A DNA stretch of 64,000 bases from Pyronema omphalodes (lineage: Eukaryota > Ascomycota > Pezizomycetes > Pezizales > Pyronemataceae): positions 372,001 to 436,000 of the forward strand of contig JAJJXM010000006.1 in the NCBI GenBank assembly GCA_024516155.1. The letters are read 5' to 3'. The notes under the pieces were generated by a model. The model searched no databases, was not told the origin of the DNA, and saw only the letters and a list, made by a program, of their open reading frames with translations. Both the position numbers and the translations under genes were made by a program. Shown here piece after piece: positions 35,073 through 46,238 of the stretch. How positions within the stretch are numbered: the stretch's first letter is position 1; each line of letters begins with the position of its first letter.

Positions 35073-36278
35073 ACAACAACATTTTCAGGGCCACCCTGAC
35101 GGAGCGTGGATCAATCAACAGCAGCAGAATATTGCTCAGCAACAACTCTATGCTCGCAGCATGGGGATGCCAATGAACACATCTCCGGCCAACGTCGCTC
35201 CCAACGGAATGAATATGCCGCCCCAGCAGCACCGCGGAAACGGTAACAACACCAACCAGCACAATGTTCCCGTGCGCGGTCCCGATGGTCTCGCCGATGA
35301 GGATTCAAAGATTTACGGTTGGATCATGGAGCTTTCTCATGGAGAGAGGAAGGATACCGCTCTATTGGAATTGAGTAAGAAGCGTGAGCAGGTTGAAGAT
35401 CTTGCTGTCATCTTGTGGCACTCTTGTGGTATGTATATAGCTATTGGAAAGTTTGTGACCAGGGCTAATTCGTGATTGTTAGGTGTTATGACTTCTCTCC
35501 TTGCTGAGATTATCGCTGTCTATCCGCTCCTTATGCCTTCCAGCCTCACTGCTTCTGCTTCCAACAGAGTTTGCAACGCATTGGCTCTTCTACAGTGTGT
35601 AGCTTCACACAACGACACCCGTGGGTTGTTTCTTAATGGTGAGGACACTGTCGATCTACGGTGCGTGACGGCAAGCTCCGTGCTGACTAGTGATAGCTCA
35701 TATACCCTTATTTCTTTACCCGTTCCTCAATACAACCAGCAAGTCTCGCCCGTTCGAGTATCTGCGCCTGACCTCCCTCGGTGTCATCGGCGCGCTTGTT
35801 AAGAATGACTCCACCGAAGTCATCAACTTTCTGCTTTCCACCGAAATCATCCCTCTTTGTCTGAGAATCATGGAGACGGGATCGGAGCTCTCCAAGACAG
35901 TTGCCATTTTTATCGTTCAGAAGATCCTCCTCGACGAAATGGGATTGGGATACATTTGCCAAACCTATGAGCGCTTTTATGCCGTCGGAACTGTACTCTC
36001 TAATATGGTCACTTCTCTTGTTGAGCAGCAGACCGTGCGCCTCCTTAAGCATGTAGTTCGGTGCTTCCTTCGGTAGGTGTTCTAAATCCCTTCTTCTCAG
36101 CACAGCTAACACAATTAGTCTATCTGACAACCCCAGAGCTCGCGAAGCGCTCAGACAGTGCCTTCCTGAACCCCTACGTGATGCCACCTTCTCCTCGGTC
36201 CTCCGTGACGATGCCGCTACCAAACGATGCCTCGCACAGCTCCTCATCAACCTCTCCGATAACGTCATGGAACAGTAA
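35020..36278 (+). CDS. caf40: CCR4-NOT complex subunit CAF40/CNOT9 (Rcd1 family)
   Basis: Four exons (35020-35428, 35483-35638, 35697-36072, 36119-36278) with introns of 54, 58 and 46 bp give 366 residues. Residues 1-90 are a Gln/Asn/Met-rich low-complexity head that starts with a CAG/CAA poly-Gln tract. The rest is the Rcd1 armadillo-like fold: [125 protein letters not shown] and a final [12 protein letters not shown]. Known role: CNOT9 is a conserved cytoplasmic subunit that docks the deadenylase complex onto partner proteins such as TTP- and GW182-like peptides, and it acts in mRNA decay and development. Joins were fixed by unbroken conservation across each junction. The gene is complete. 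Confidence 0.95.
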
Positions 36279-37314
36279 AAGCAACAATCCATCGATCTGT
36301 TTTGTTTAATCACGTCTCCCATTTTACTTGAGATATTCGATAGACTGCGTATACATTGTATACTCACCCTTTAACCAACCGATTTTTTTTTAATATTCAC
36401 CACATCACTCCATTATCGTCATTCGGTTCATGTTCATGGTTACAAAATTTGTATACCATTTACCATAGTCATTCGATATATACATCTACCTTTTACTTTC
36501 TTTACCATCACTCACCATCACCATCGCCATTGCCGTTACCACCATTATCATCATTCCTCTTCTACCCCCTCAATTTTCCGATTTGAATATTTATTTGTCT
36601 TTTGTGTTTTTACCTGGTAGAAAAATCGTGTCATGTTGGGGTTTTTGGTGTTCCAGGGATCTGTGTGTAATTGTTTTACTTGGCTTACTTTTGCTTTTGA
36701 TCCTTATTCCTTTTTCCTTTCTTGTCGGCTCGTGTTTATGGTTATTGAGATGGGGGTTTGGGAATATTCAACGGCGCTACTAAGGGAGGGTGTGTACACC
36801 ACAATCCACAAAACTTACTTTGAGCATATTAATGGGTGGGGTTTTGAGGACTTATTTGCTTTGTTATTGCGTTAGGATTTGTTTTCCTATTTTCTTGCTT
36901 GTGTTTTTTAGGGACTTATGTTTTTTTGCTTAAGCTTTGGCTTTTGATTTCGCTGTGTAGGACTGCGTTGGGCTTTTGAACATGGCGAAAGGGCAATAAC
37001 GGTGCAATGACGATGGGATATAGGATATATGGTTTTATGGGGTGCATTGGGTTGGTTTGGTGATTGATATGATTAGGATGATTTTACCGATGAAATCAGA
37101 GGGGGCTTAATGGTGAGATTTTGGAAACCTTGACAATGGGTGGAAGGTTACTGGTAATTATTGGTGTTGAAAAAAAGTTTGCTGTATGATGGTTAGGAAA
37201 CGGCTTGTATCAACAAATACACAAAGAATAAAAGATTTACTAATTTATGGCTGGCTTTGCTGAATTAATGGCGTGGATTTGCTGGGTATGGATACAACTG
37301 TATCTTTCTCAATT
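36279..37314. other. 3' flank of CAF40, no further gene
   Basis: T-rich sequence with small hydrophobic frames that are compositional artefacts. Nothing is recognised. Confidence 0.5.
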
Positions 37315-37840
37315 ATGTACTCTAATACAATCATGATTGATTACGCTTTTGATCTGTGCTAGTTGTATACTTCCCTCATATTACCGAGACAGCGGAGAAC
37401 GTCCCACGTTTCTATCAGAGCCCGATAGCCAGCGGAAAATAGCCGGATAGAAGCGTAATAAAAGACGTCGCCTCTTGTGTGGATACATATTAACTTCTAA
37501 CGGCCCGAATAGCGGCGCGGAAACCATCCCGGTTGAGGTTCATGGCTGGCCGGAACGAGGCTTCCGACACCGATTGAGATGTACTCTAATACAATAATGA
37601 TTGATTACGCTTTTGATCAGTGGTAGTTATATACCTCCCTCATATTACCGAGATAGCGGAGAACGTCCCACGTTTCTATCGGAGCCCGATAGCCAGTAGA
37701 AAATAGCCGGATAGAAGCGTCATGGAAGACGTCGCTTCCCGTGTGGGTGTTACCTTCTAACGGCCCGAATAGCGGCCCAGCTCTCGAGGCTGATGGCGGG
37801 CCGGCGCGAGTCTTCCGACGCCGATAAACGTCGATTTGAC
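37315..37840 (+). repeat. Tandem direct duplication, about 264-bp unit
   Basis: Two adjacent diverged copies start at ATGTACTCTAATACAAT (37315 and 37579). Shared landmarks are GATTACGCTTTTGATC, CTCATATTACCGAGA, AGCGGAGAACGTCCCACG, AGCCCGATAGCCAG, AAATAGCCGGATAGAAGCGT, TTCTAACGGCCCGAATAGCG and CTTCCGAC-CCGAT. They are noticeably more GC-rich than the surroundings. No coding content is seen. Confidence 0.85.
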
Positions 37841-37913
37841 GCCATACAATGAACGCTTCTAACGGGCCGCTATAGCCCATATATATGATGACGGAAACAT
37901 AGTCCGGGTAACG

Positions 37914-38073
37914 TAACCCCCTATGGTGACGGCTATTTCTCCGTGAAAAATGGGGGTTGGTTTGTTTATCTTACGTCAAACGAGAGAATGACATAATTTT
38001 GGAAGCTGATGTGGCGGGGTTTTGTGGTTTGATGGATTTTGGGGGGAGAAATAATGGTTGCCGGTGGGGGTTA
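37914..38073. mobile_element. 160-bp MITE, copy 1
   Basis: The ends are imperfect inverted repeats (TAACCCCC...CTATTTCTCC against ATAACCCCC...TTATTTCTCC). The interior shares GGAAGCTGATGTGGCG and TTTTGTGGTTTGATGG with copy 2 at 38709. It has no coding capacity. Confidence 0.6.
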
Positions 38074-38708
38074 TGATGACAGCTGGTTGGAGTATGTGGA
38101 GTATGTGTGCAGTGCACTGAGTTAAGCCTTAAGGAGGTTTGAAGTAAAGACCTGGTTGTTGGGTTATTGAAATTACGATTGGATATATGGGTGTATTTGT
38201 TTTAGACAATCGGTACTCTGCATCCTACACACTGAAACCTACACCCTGAACCATATTCACAGGCTGCAGCTACGTAGACTGAATACATAACTGCTGCCTA
38301 CTTCCTGAGCATCGATAATCGGATATACTTTATAGGCTTGCTTAAGGATTATCCGATCATTAAATTCCTGAGATCATAGAACAGAAAATTTATTCTTGTA
38401 CGAAATGTAACTTAACAAGCCTCAAGGACCCGAGAATAATCCCTATCGCCTCGCTCCTATCAATAACTTCTAGAATCATGGAATATCACACTAGCGGATG
38501 ATATGTCCAGGACTCCAGGACTTCAGGTATTTCAATTTTTGTTTCGTTTCGGTCTATATTTTTGTGAAGCGTCCGGTATCATATGGGGATTCTATATATG
38601 TAGTTATAACTTATATTTATATTTATACTTATACTTATATTGAAAACTTAAAAGATATCAAAAACACTATGATGACAGTGACGAACCCTTAATCTGGGTA
38701 GCTCAGCG

Positions 38709-38872
38709 GAACCCCCCATGGAAATCACTATTTCTCCACGAAAGTTGGGGCTTATTTCATGTATCTTGTATCAAGTGAAAGACATCTATGTTTTCGGTAA
38801 GCTGATGTGGTGATGTTTTATGATTCGATGTGTTGTGGTGGGGAGAAATAGTAGTTGTCGTCGGGGTTTATG
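38709..38872. mobile_element. 160-bp MITE, copy 2
   Basis: Same orientation and organisation as the element at 37914: left GAACCCCCCATGG...CTATTTCTCC, right GGAGAAATAGTAGTTGTCG...GGGGTTTATG, and a shared interior GTAAGCTGATGTGGTG. The two copies are diverged. Confidence 0.6.
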
Positions 38873-40428
38873 TTTGGAATAAGTGACCTTCACTATACGT
38901 TATATGGATTGATGGCTCTTCAACCTGGAGCTGTATACCGCAATTATATCTAGGGTATCTATATTACTTTGTTTATTATTAAGACTTTTTGGCCGAGGAA
39001 GGGGGGGAGGGGGGTGAGGGGTAATCGAAACTGAAAACTTGAAGCCCGTAAATGATATTCTTATGATATACTAAGGTTTCGAATTCTGTATTTCGAACTA
39101 TCGGAATCCGCGAGGTCGGTATTGGCTTATTATGCTGTGTATAATGGATCTTGTGAATATTTCTGTTGGTGTATGTGCCGGCTTCATGGTTTCATGGTTT
39201 CATGATTTCGGGGTTTCGTGGGTTCATATTTCCGTGCTTTTGGGCAGCGGGCCGAGAACTATGGGCTTCGGTCTTCTGTCTTCGTATAGTTACCGTGGCT
39301 CTAAGCAACCAGATACATAACCTTCTACCATCAAGTATCGACTCATTGTGTCTATCAAGTTCAGTTTCTGATTCCCAGGCTTAAGTAGAAGTTTCGCAAT
39401 ACATAGGAGTTTAGTTGTGGTTATGGGTATATGTATACACTCCCCACCCTCTACCACCTATCATCACAACACCCTTAGTTTTCGATAAAACAAACCACCT
39501 ATCTTATAAAAATTTATTCCTGTTTTCCTAACAAAAAATGATAACAATAACCAATCCCTCCATTTCTATAATCTTAAACTTCTTTACTCTTAATTCGGTA
39601 AATTTTCATTTCATCTCATTTCATCGTACCATAATTGCCAGGTCCAACTGTCGAGTGATTCTGGCATGATAATCCCGAATTTTATCCGATCATGAACCCC
39701 CGAACCTCCAATGATGTAAACCCCCGAAGCTCCGAAGCCCCGAAGCCCGAAATCCCCGAATCTCCGAGGTTGACTCGTGACTCGTCACTCCATAGTCCAG
39801 ACTCCAGACTTTAGACTCCAGACTCCAGACTCCATACATAGTCTCATCTTCGCTAATCATACATCCTGAAACATCCGAAAACATTTCTGTGCACGCGACA
39901 AATTCTGAAACCAGTTTATTGATGATCCTCATGGTACATAGGTAACTGGTTCTTGTTGACTTTGAATTCGCCGGTGGTTGGTTAGGCGGGAAGTTATGGA
40001 TGTCTAGATGGTGGTTGTGTCTGCGTTCGGATCACATACTTGGATTATGGCATGTATGGTGGTATATGGCGGTATATGGTATGCATATACACTTGTATAC
40101 AGATTCCCGAGCTTGGATGTATGTATGTACTTGTATAAACAGAGGATTATGAACCCAGAACTCCTTGAGCAGTAGCAGAAGCAGCAGCAGCAGAAGTTAT
40201 CAGAAAGAAATCCAATCCGTGAAGATATCTACCTTCCCGAGAATCATCAACCCCAAGAATTACGTAGCTATGGTGCACCATGTAAAACGGAAGCTATGCA
40301 TAAAGTTTAAACAACCGGTCATCACTTCTCTTTGAATATGTGATAAAACAAGCCATAAAAGCTCTGATATTCCATCTGCCATCCCCAGCCGACGGTCTAC
40401 ATAACGGGATTCCAAAGCCGAGTTCTCC
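38873..40428. other. Intergenic, simple repeats
   Basis: Contains TTTCATGG/TTCGGG runs (39185-39230), CCCCGAA-type repeats (39700-39770) and CCAGACT repeats (39790-39835). No gene is seen. Confidence 0.5.
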
Positions 40429-40503
40429 AAAACAGCCGAGGGAGGAGATATGCTATGGTGGCATACGATACATATGACATATGCACCATAACTCGGCTGT
40501 TTT
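40429..40503. repeat. 75-bp hairpin-forming inverted repeat
   Basis: AAAACAGCCGAG (40429-40440) is perfectly complementary to CTCGGCTGTTTT (40492-40503). The intervening 51 bases carry a second imperfect inverted repeat (CTATGGTGGCAT against ATGCACCATA), so the whole segment folds into a long stem. Confidence 0.8.
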
Positions 40504-40935
40504 TCATTTCTCCTTCTTCTCCTTCTCCTTCCCTTTCTTCTTCTCCTTCTCCCAGGACGGTGGCCTACGGTGGCCTACGGTAGCCTCTCGCCTATTCAAG
40601 GGGACTAAGATACTGTGGGGAGGAGCGTTGGATTAAACGGCGGAGAGCGCTCCGATTCTAACCTACGCTTCAGCCGTAGACTATGGGGCTTGAGCCTTGG
40701 TTAGCGACGAAGTTGGAACGGCGAAAGACGAGTGCTCAGCAAGCTTTTTATGGCTCCATATGTGTAAACTACTTGTGGTTAGCGTAGTAGGTGAATAAGC
40801 CTCTTTGGACTTGAGGTTTAAGGCACGTATGTAGAGACAGGCTGGTGGTGAAAGAAGTTTGTTTTTAACGATTGACCTAACTTGGTTGAAGTTGAAGTTG
40901 AAAAAGAAATTGTTGAAAGAAATTTTCAAACAGTA

Positions 40936-42411
40936 CGGCAATGCATTTGTACATGGAGGGCCAAAAGAATTTTGCCACCGAACCAACACCAGATGTATGT
41001 CGCATGCACAACATCCAACAAGTGCACTTTCGCGCACTACCACCCACCAGCCACAGACACCGTTGCCCCAACCATACCACACCGCTGACTAAACCACGGA
41101 AACGCGCATTACATATAGTGGTAATCCAAATGACACGAAATATTCTCAAGCGTAAATCAAACAATTGTTAAGTAAAAGACATCAAGACTATAAAGCGCAA
41201 ATAACACAGTTGTCATTGAGAAAAAAAAAATGCACGGTTCTGCAGTGGCTGTTGAGATAGTGGTGATTTAGATCGAACAGAATATTCTATGAGCGCAGAT
41301 AAAACAGTCTGTACGGTGAATGAATACAAATGGAGTGATGCAGGATGAGATTTCACATTACAGCCCTAAGAATAGTAGATAAATGGAGTGGAAAAAGGAT
41401 TTTCTTGCTGATATTCTGAGCTATCGTAGTTTTTCCCCCATAGAAACACCACAGCACTTATTGAAACTTCATAGAAACAACAGACTTTTCTTTTAGCAAC
41501 GCAATGATGTCACGGTTGATTGCCTTGAGAAGCGGCTGCTCCATGTATATTTAATGCTTTCTTTCTTCACTGTATATACATAGTGGAATGATTTAATGGC
41601 GATCGAAGGAAGGGAAATGCGAGGCGTTTTAATTTGATTGACGGTGAAATCATTTTTTTCTCCGTGGCACCATAAGCTTTTTTTTAGGTTTTACATTGAG
41701 GGTTTTTTTTTTATCCAGAATGCTTTGTGTGATTCTTTTGGCCGCGAGAGTAATGCTAATTCTATATGTGTGATGTGTTTTTGAAAGTTTTGTGACATAC
41801 ATATCAAGATTTACCTATTAAAGGAGCTAAAGAGATCTTCACGGACATAATAAGCAAGAATCTGTAGAGAAAAGACAAAATAAAGAAAAAATCAAAGCAA
41901 GAACCATACTGATGGTGACTTTATTGTTTGTTTTAAGTCATATTGACAACAGTACGGTCATGATTTCTTCTCTGCCAGTGATAAAAACAGTAATACCTCT
42001 AATTCTCTAATATCTTACTCTGAGCTCCGAACCCAAGAGAATCTCTACATTTTACTGATCATTATTTAATTTTATACGCGCTGTTATACAAAATTTTCTG
42101 TAGCATTACTGCCTTTCTATTCATTTTTCTAACTATTGTGTTATGTGCGCTTTAAAATATTGATATCATCGATTTGAGCATTGTTTTATTTGCGCTTAAC
42201 AATATTCTGTGCCATTTAGATAACAAATGTACTTGCTGCGCGCTTCCGATTTTATGGAGCGCCACAGCCTGTGGCTTAGTCAGCGGTGTTTGTGGCTTGT
42301 AGGTCATGGGTAGTGGAAGGTGCACTTGTTGGATGTTGTGCATGCGACGTGCATGGAGTGTTGGTTTTGTGGCAAAATTCTTTTGGCCCTCCATGTACAA
42401 ATGCATTGCCG
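40936..42411. mobile_element. Tc1/mariner-like foldback element, 1476 bp, non-autonomous
   Basis: Long terminal inverted repeats start CGGCAATGCATTTGTACATG at 40936. The right end at 42411 reads the same on the minus strand. Both ends are flanked by TA (40934-40935 and 42412-42413), as expected for Tc1/mariner target duplication. The outer roughly 60 bp are nearly identical (GGAGGGCCAAAAGAATTTTG shared). Similarity fades over about 250-290 bp with indels (GCATGCACAACATCCAACAA shared, AAGCGCAAATAA motifs inside). The frames MHLYMEGQKNFAT on both ends are translations of the TIR, not genes. The AT-rich centre has no transposase. Confidence 0.85.
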
Positions 42412-42413
42412 TA

Positions 42414-44988
42414 AACAGACCTTCGGAGGGGGGAGGGGTTTCTGTACGCTTTTTTACGTAGTGATGATACATAACTCTTCAGTCGGTATCGGATTCTTAT
42501 GGTTTGCGCTTAGAGAGTTCATTTTCTCTCCGCCGCCTGAAAAAAAAATCAAATCGTCCGACCGATCGAATATACTTCGTCCATCGGCCGTCAGACATCG
42601 GATATCATACAAGGACAAGGACAAGGACAACGGGTATGGTTGCATTATGCATATACAGAGTCGGTAGCTCCATATAGCTCCATATGAGCGACAAAAAGAT
42701 ACCGACCGATGAACATGGATGATAGATGCCTGTAGATAAAAGTGAGCACGTAATTCCGTTTCTTTGTTGCGTTTTTTTTTTGTGCGATCTTTTTATGATT
42801 TCACGATGGTGGACACTGGAAAAGAGGGACATAGAGAAAGAAAGCTTAGAGGAAAAAAAGAGAGAAAGAAAGCTTAGAGGCAAAAAAAAAAGTTTGCGAT
42901 GAAAAAAAAATTATGATGTCGATGGCCGATGTAGCTACTAGTACTGAAAGCGGTGAGAATTGAAAGTATCTTGCTAGTGCTGCTATGGTTAAGCTTTTTT
43001 TTTTTCTCGGTTTGTTTCTTGAAGGGAATCTACTCTGTTTCTTCTTCATCGCATGGCATTGTATGGTGTCATTGTCATATGCACGGAATGCATAATCTCC
43101 AAAATCCACCTCCATAGTCCTCCACATACAGCGAGAATTCCCAGCGCGGTGTCGCGGTGAAAACGGGACCTTTCGCCACTCTGCCTGTCTGCCTGCCTAA
43201 CCCCAACTCTATCTCAGTTCAAAGTTCTAAGTTCTAACTTCTTCCGATTAGCAACAAAGAATCAAAGACCCTAAAAATAGACACATAGCAACAGATCTCA
43301 AACCTCCACACCAAACTTCCATACCGAATAGCGAAAATCACTAACGACAATGACGACGACGACAATGATGATGATGATGACATAAGTACGAGTCCACAAC
43401 CTCGGATTAACCATCATTGACGATCATCGTTATTGTCGTCATCGTTACCATCGGCATATATATAGTGGCAATAGTCTATAGAGGCTTAAAACTCGCGTGT
43501 GTCTGTATGTATATCTGTGATCTGCGGATTGACGGGTTGATGGGCGGTGGGTTGAGCCCTAGGATTTTTGTTTCTGTATGACTTCAAGCTTTGAGATTCG
43601 GGCTTCGAGCTTTGAAGATGAAAGGTACCGGTTGCTATGGTATGGTAGGTATGATATTTTGACTATATATACGGGATATCAATTACCAGCAAAGGTTTGG
43701 AACTCCAGTTTCAAGTCTCAAGTTTCAAGTCTCAGGTATACAGTACGGTATGGTATCCCAAAGGTTGTCATTATTTTTTAGATTAATTTATTTTCCAGAT
43801 GAAGCACCTACACTAGGGGTCTACCGACAATGAGCTTTATCATATTATATCTTATTCCCGAGGATCTGACTTTTAAAAAAAGAATGGCATGTCATGACAT
43901 AGCATAGCATAGCATAGCATATCATCGAATCTTCATAATCTTCTGATTACAATATACATACATTACAAGGAATACTATATCAATTCCTATTTAGATACCT
44001 CGATATTCCTAGATACCTTGATATTTCTAGAGCGAGAGGAGAGAGATTCATGATATAATTTAACCCTGGAGTAGTATATAAAGCACGTATGATGTAGATA
44101 CATGAATCTCCATATACATATAACCAAAGAAAACAAAAAGAAAACAATGCCCAGAAAAACTTTAATAAAGCCCTGGAAAATAACAGTGAAGTAAAAATAC
44201 AACTTCTCAAGAATTTACACCTACAAAGTCCCAAAGTCCCAAATCTCCAAAGTCCCAAAAATCTCCAAAACCACAAAACACGAGCAAAGGTCTAACAATC
44301 CTACAAAATACACGCTCACCGCCAAGAACCCAGGAGTTACGGGCAAACGAAAGATATACTTACCATGTACATACCGCATATACAGACGGATGAATATTCC
44401 ACCGTTTTTACAGGGTATGTAGGTATTCTATCCTATCTATCCCTGCGTTTTCTCACCCCCCCCCCCCCCCCCCCCCACCCCGGCGAAATTCTAGGCAGCA
44501 GTGCTTGCTGGAAGAGTTGAGGTTACAGCACAGGCACAGCCCCGAGTCCCGTGTGTGAGGTCCAGATGCTGTGTGCTGTGAGATCTTGCTATGGGTTCAC
44601 GGGTTGATGGGTTGATGAGTTCGCAAGATGGGACAGATTTATTTTATTGCTATGATTTTTGAACTTGGGACGAGAAAAATATTGATAGAATTTGTTCAAT
44701 TTGAAACTTGCGATTTACTTCACTTTGAACTTTGTAAAAAAAAATGTGTGAAAGATAATAATATTCATTTCGTACAGAAAAAATAAAACTCAATTCAATC
44801 AATAACTCATAGAACAGGATATAAAACTTTACAGTAAACACACAAACATCTCATAACAAAAAGCACACAAACATGACAGAGACCAAGGAAAACTCAGCAG
44901 AAACCAATCCACCTAATATAATCCGCAGTCATAGTAACAAAAACGCACATCAGAAACAAAAACTTTTATGAAATATGCCAAGGCCTCT
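42414..44988. other. Intergenic, simple repeats
   Basis: Contains ACAAGG repeats (42610-42630), a GAC/GATGAT-rich inverted stretch (43345-43455), CATAG pentamers (43897-43920) and a poly-C tract (44457-44477). This region also contains the 3' flank of the bZIP gene. No gene is supported. Confidence 0.55.
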
Positions 44989-45705
44989 TTAAGACAAGAA
45001 CTGAGCAGCATTCAACTGAGCCTGCTGTTTCCAGTACTCAGCATTAGCGGTCTGCTCCTCAAGCTGCTTGCGGAGGGCCTGGATCTCCTCTGCCATCTTC
45101 TCCATAGTCTCCGCCTTTTTAGCACGGGACTTGCGAGCAGCCATAGTATTGCGTGCACGCTTCTGGGCTACAGTGTCGGAGGGGTCGGAGACAGTGATGG
45201 GAGGGAGAGGGTGTTGACGCTTTCGCACTCCAACAGTTGCAGAACGCTTAGTCTCCTTTGATCCCGAGCGCTGGCGAGGAGAAGTCTCTGGAGACTGGGT
45301 GCTCTCCCGTGACTCCTGTTCCTGTAACTGGTCTGTGGTTACAGGAGCAACGGTTTCGATGGTCTCAACCGCTCCAGCGTCGGCAAAGAGAGGGAACCAT
45401 TCGGTCTCAGGGATGGTATCGTCCGCTCCCCATAATGGAGAGGTATCGTAACCATTGTCACTCGGAGAATCGAAGGTGAAAGGAGATGGGTGGGGCTGCA
45501 TCTGGAGCTCCGAGGGAGAGATAGTGGCCGGATTGCAGATGTCGAAGGCGCCGAGATGAGGAGAGAAGTCGTTGGCAACGAGCATCTCTGGGGACCAAAC
45601 TCCCTCGCCCCAAACTGCGGGCTCACTCTTGATAAAACCGTCTGAAAGAAATGTGTTAATAGGAAAAATAGAATCATTAATACGGCGAGAATTACCAGAC
45701 GTCAT
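44989..45705 (-). CDS. cpc1: bZIP transcription activator CPC1/GCN4/CpcA (general amino-acid control)
   Basis: The first in-frame AUG is at 45705. Exon 1 (45705-45696) encodes only MTS plus one base; a 54-bp intron (45695-45642) follows; exon 2 (45641-44989) completes 220 residues. An acidic, Pro-rich activation region contains PETEWFPLF, the aromatic/acidic motif typical of Gcn4-type activators. From about 155 the bZIP reads DTVAQKRARNTMAARKSRAK (the N-x-x-A-A-R-x-S-R basic region is complete), then a short leucine zipper (MEKMAEEIQALRKQLEEQ). Known role: it binds TGA(C/G)TCA and activates amino-acid biosynthesis genes under starvation (cross-pathway control). Regulation is visible upstream: two uORFs, a CPRE, and a 180-codon in-frame extension with no stop, so longer isoforms starting at non-AUG codons are likely. 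Confidence 0.92.
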   Translation of the reverse strand: MTSGNSRRINDSIFPINTFLSDGFIKSEPAVWGEGVWSPEMLVANDFSPHLGAFDICNPATISPSELQMQPHPSPFTFDSPSDNGYDTSPLWGADDTIPETEWFPLFADAGAVETIETVAPVTTDQLQEQESRESTQSPETSPRQRSGSKETKRSATVGVRKRQHPLPPITVSDPSDTVAQKRARNTMAARKSRAKKAETMEKMAEEIQALRKQLEEQTANAEYWKQQAQLNAAQFLS

Positions 45706-45931
45706 GGTGGGCCTGTTGGTTTGGTTGTAGTGGTGTGCTGCGAACTGCGGATTCAATATAGGAACTGGCTGACTGCGAGGAGAAGAAACAGAAACTGATT
45801 GCTGTCTAAACGACGAAGCGGATGGTGTGGGCGGTGATCGGTGATGAAACGTCGCGGGGATATTGGGAAGCAACTCGCTTACTCTACGGTCTTGGGGCAG
45901 AGAAGTACCGAGTGGGAAGCTGTAAGGCTGT

Positions 45932-46036
45932 CTAGGGAGCGCTGGGGCTGTTGGAAACAGAACAAAGTCTCTGTTCAGAGGTTGTACTGATGCTGTGCTG
46001 GCTGTTTGCCGTGGTCGGGGAGATTGAGGGGGCCAT
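45932..46036 (-). promoter_or_regulatory. cpc1 uORF2 (34 codons)
   Basis: ATG at 46036, TAG at 45934-45932. It is out of frame with CPC1, 190 nt after uORF1 and 226 nt before the first AUG of the main frame. Its position matches the inhibitory uORF2 of Neurospora cpc-1, or uORF4 of yeast GCN4. Confidence 0.8.
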
Positions 46037-46226
46037 GTTGGGTGGTCGTTGTCGTGAAACGATGAATCTTCCGGGGGAAGAATGGTTGCTGTCGAAGGCT
46101 TTTTATCGCGAAGCGAAGTATGCGTAAATGACAGAGATCCGGGGATCGCTGGGAAAGGCGTGGTTGCGGTGTTAATTGTTAAAACGTCTTGAAAAAAGGG
46201 TTCTTGTGGGAACGGTGGTTCCAGAT

Positions 46227-46238
46227 TTAAGCGTCCAT
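46227..46238 (-). promoter_or_regulatory. cpc1 uORF1 (ATG GAC GCT TAA)
   Basis: A minimal three-codon uORF, comparable in size to GCN4 uORF1. It is the first ATG on this strand for at least 300 nt. In the established model, ribosomes translate it, resume scanning, and bypass uORF2 only when eIF2 is phosphorylated. Confidence 0.8.

Noticed and set aside
40681..41171. Several overlapping frames of 70-130 codons on both strands near 41 kb
   Set aside because: The MHLYMEGQKNFAT frame recurs inverted at 42.4 kb, which shows these are translations of terminal inverted repeats.
45642..45695. Unspliced reading NSRRINDSIFPINTFLS within CPC1
   Set aside because: It has a GTAATT donor and a TTTCTTTCAG acceptor, and splicing joins MTS to DGFIKSEP in phase, so it is an intron.
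45697..45873. Taking the 45873 codon as the CPC1 start
   Set aside because: That codon is TTG, not ATG. The first in-frame ATG is at 45705, and upstream initiation would be non-AUG.
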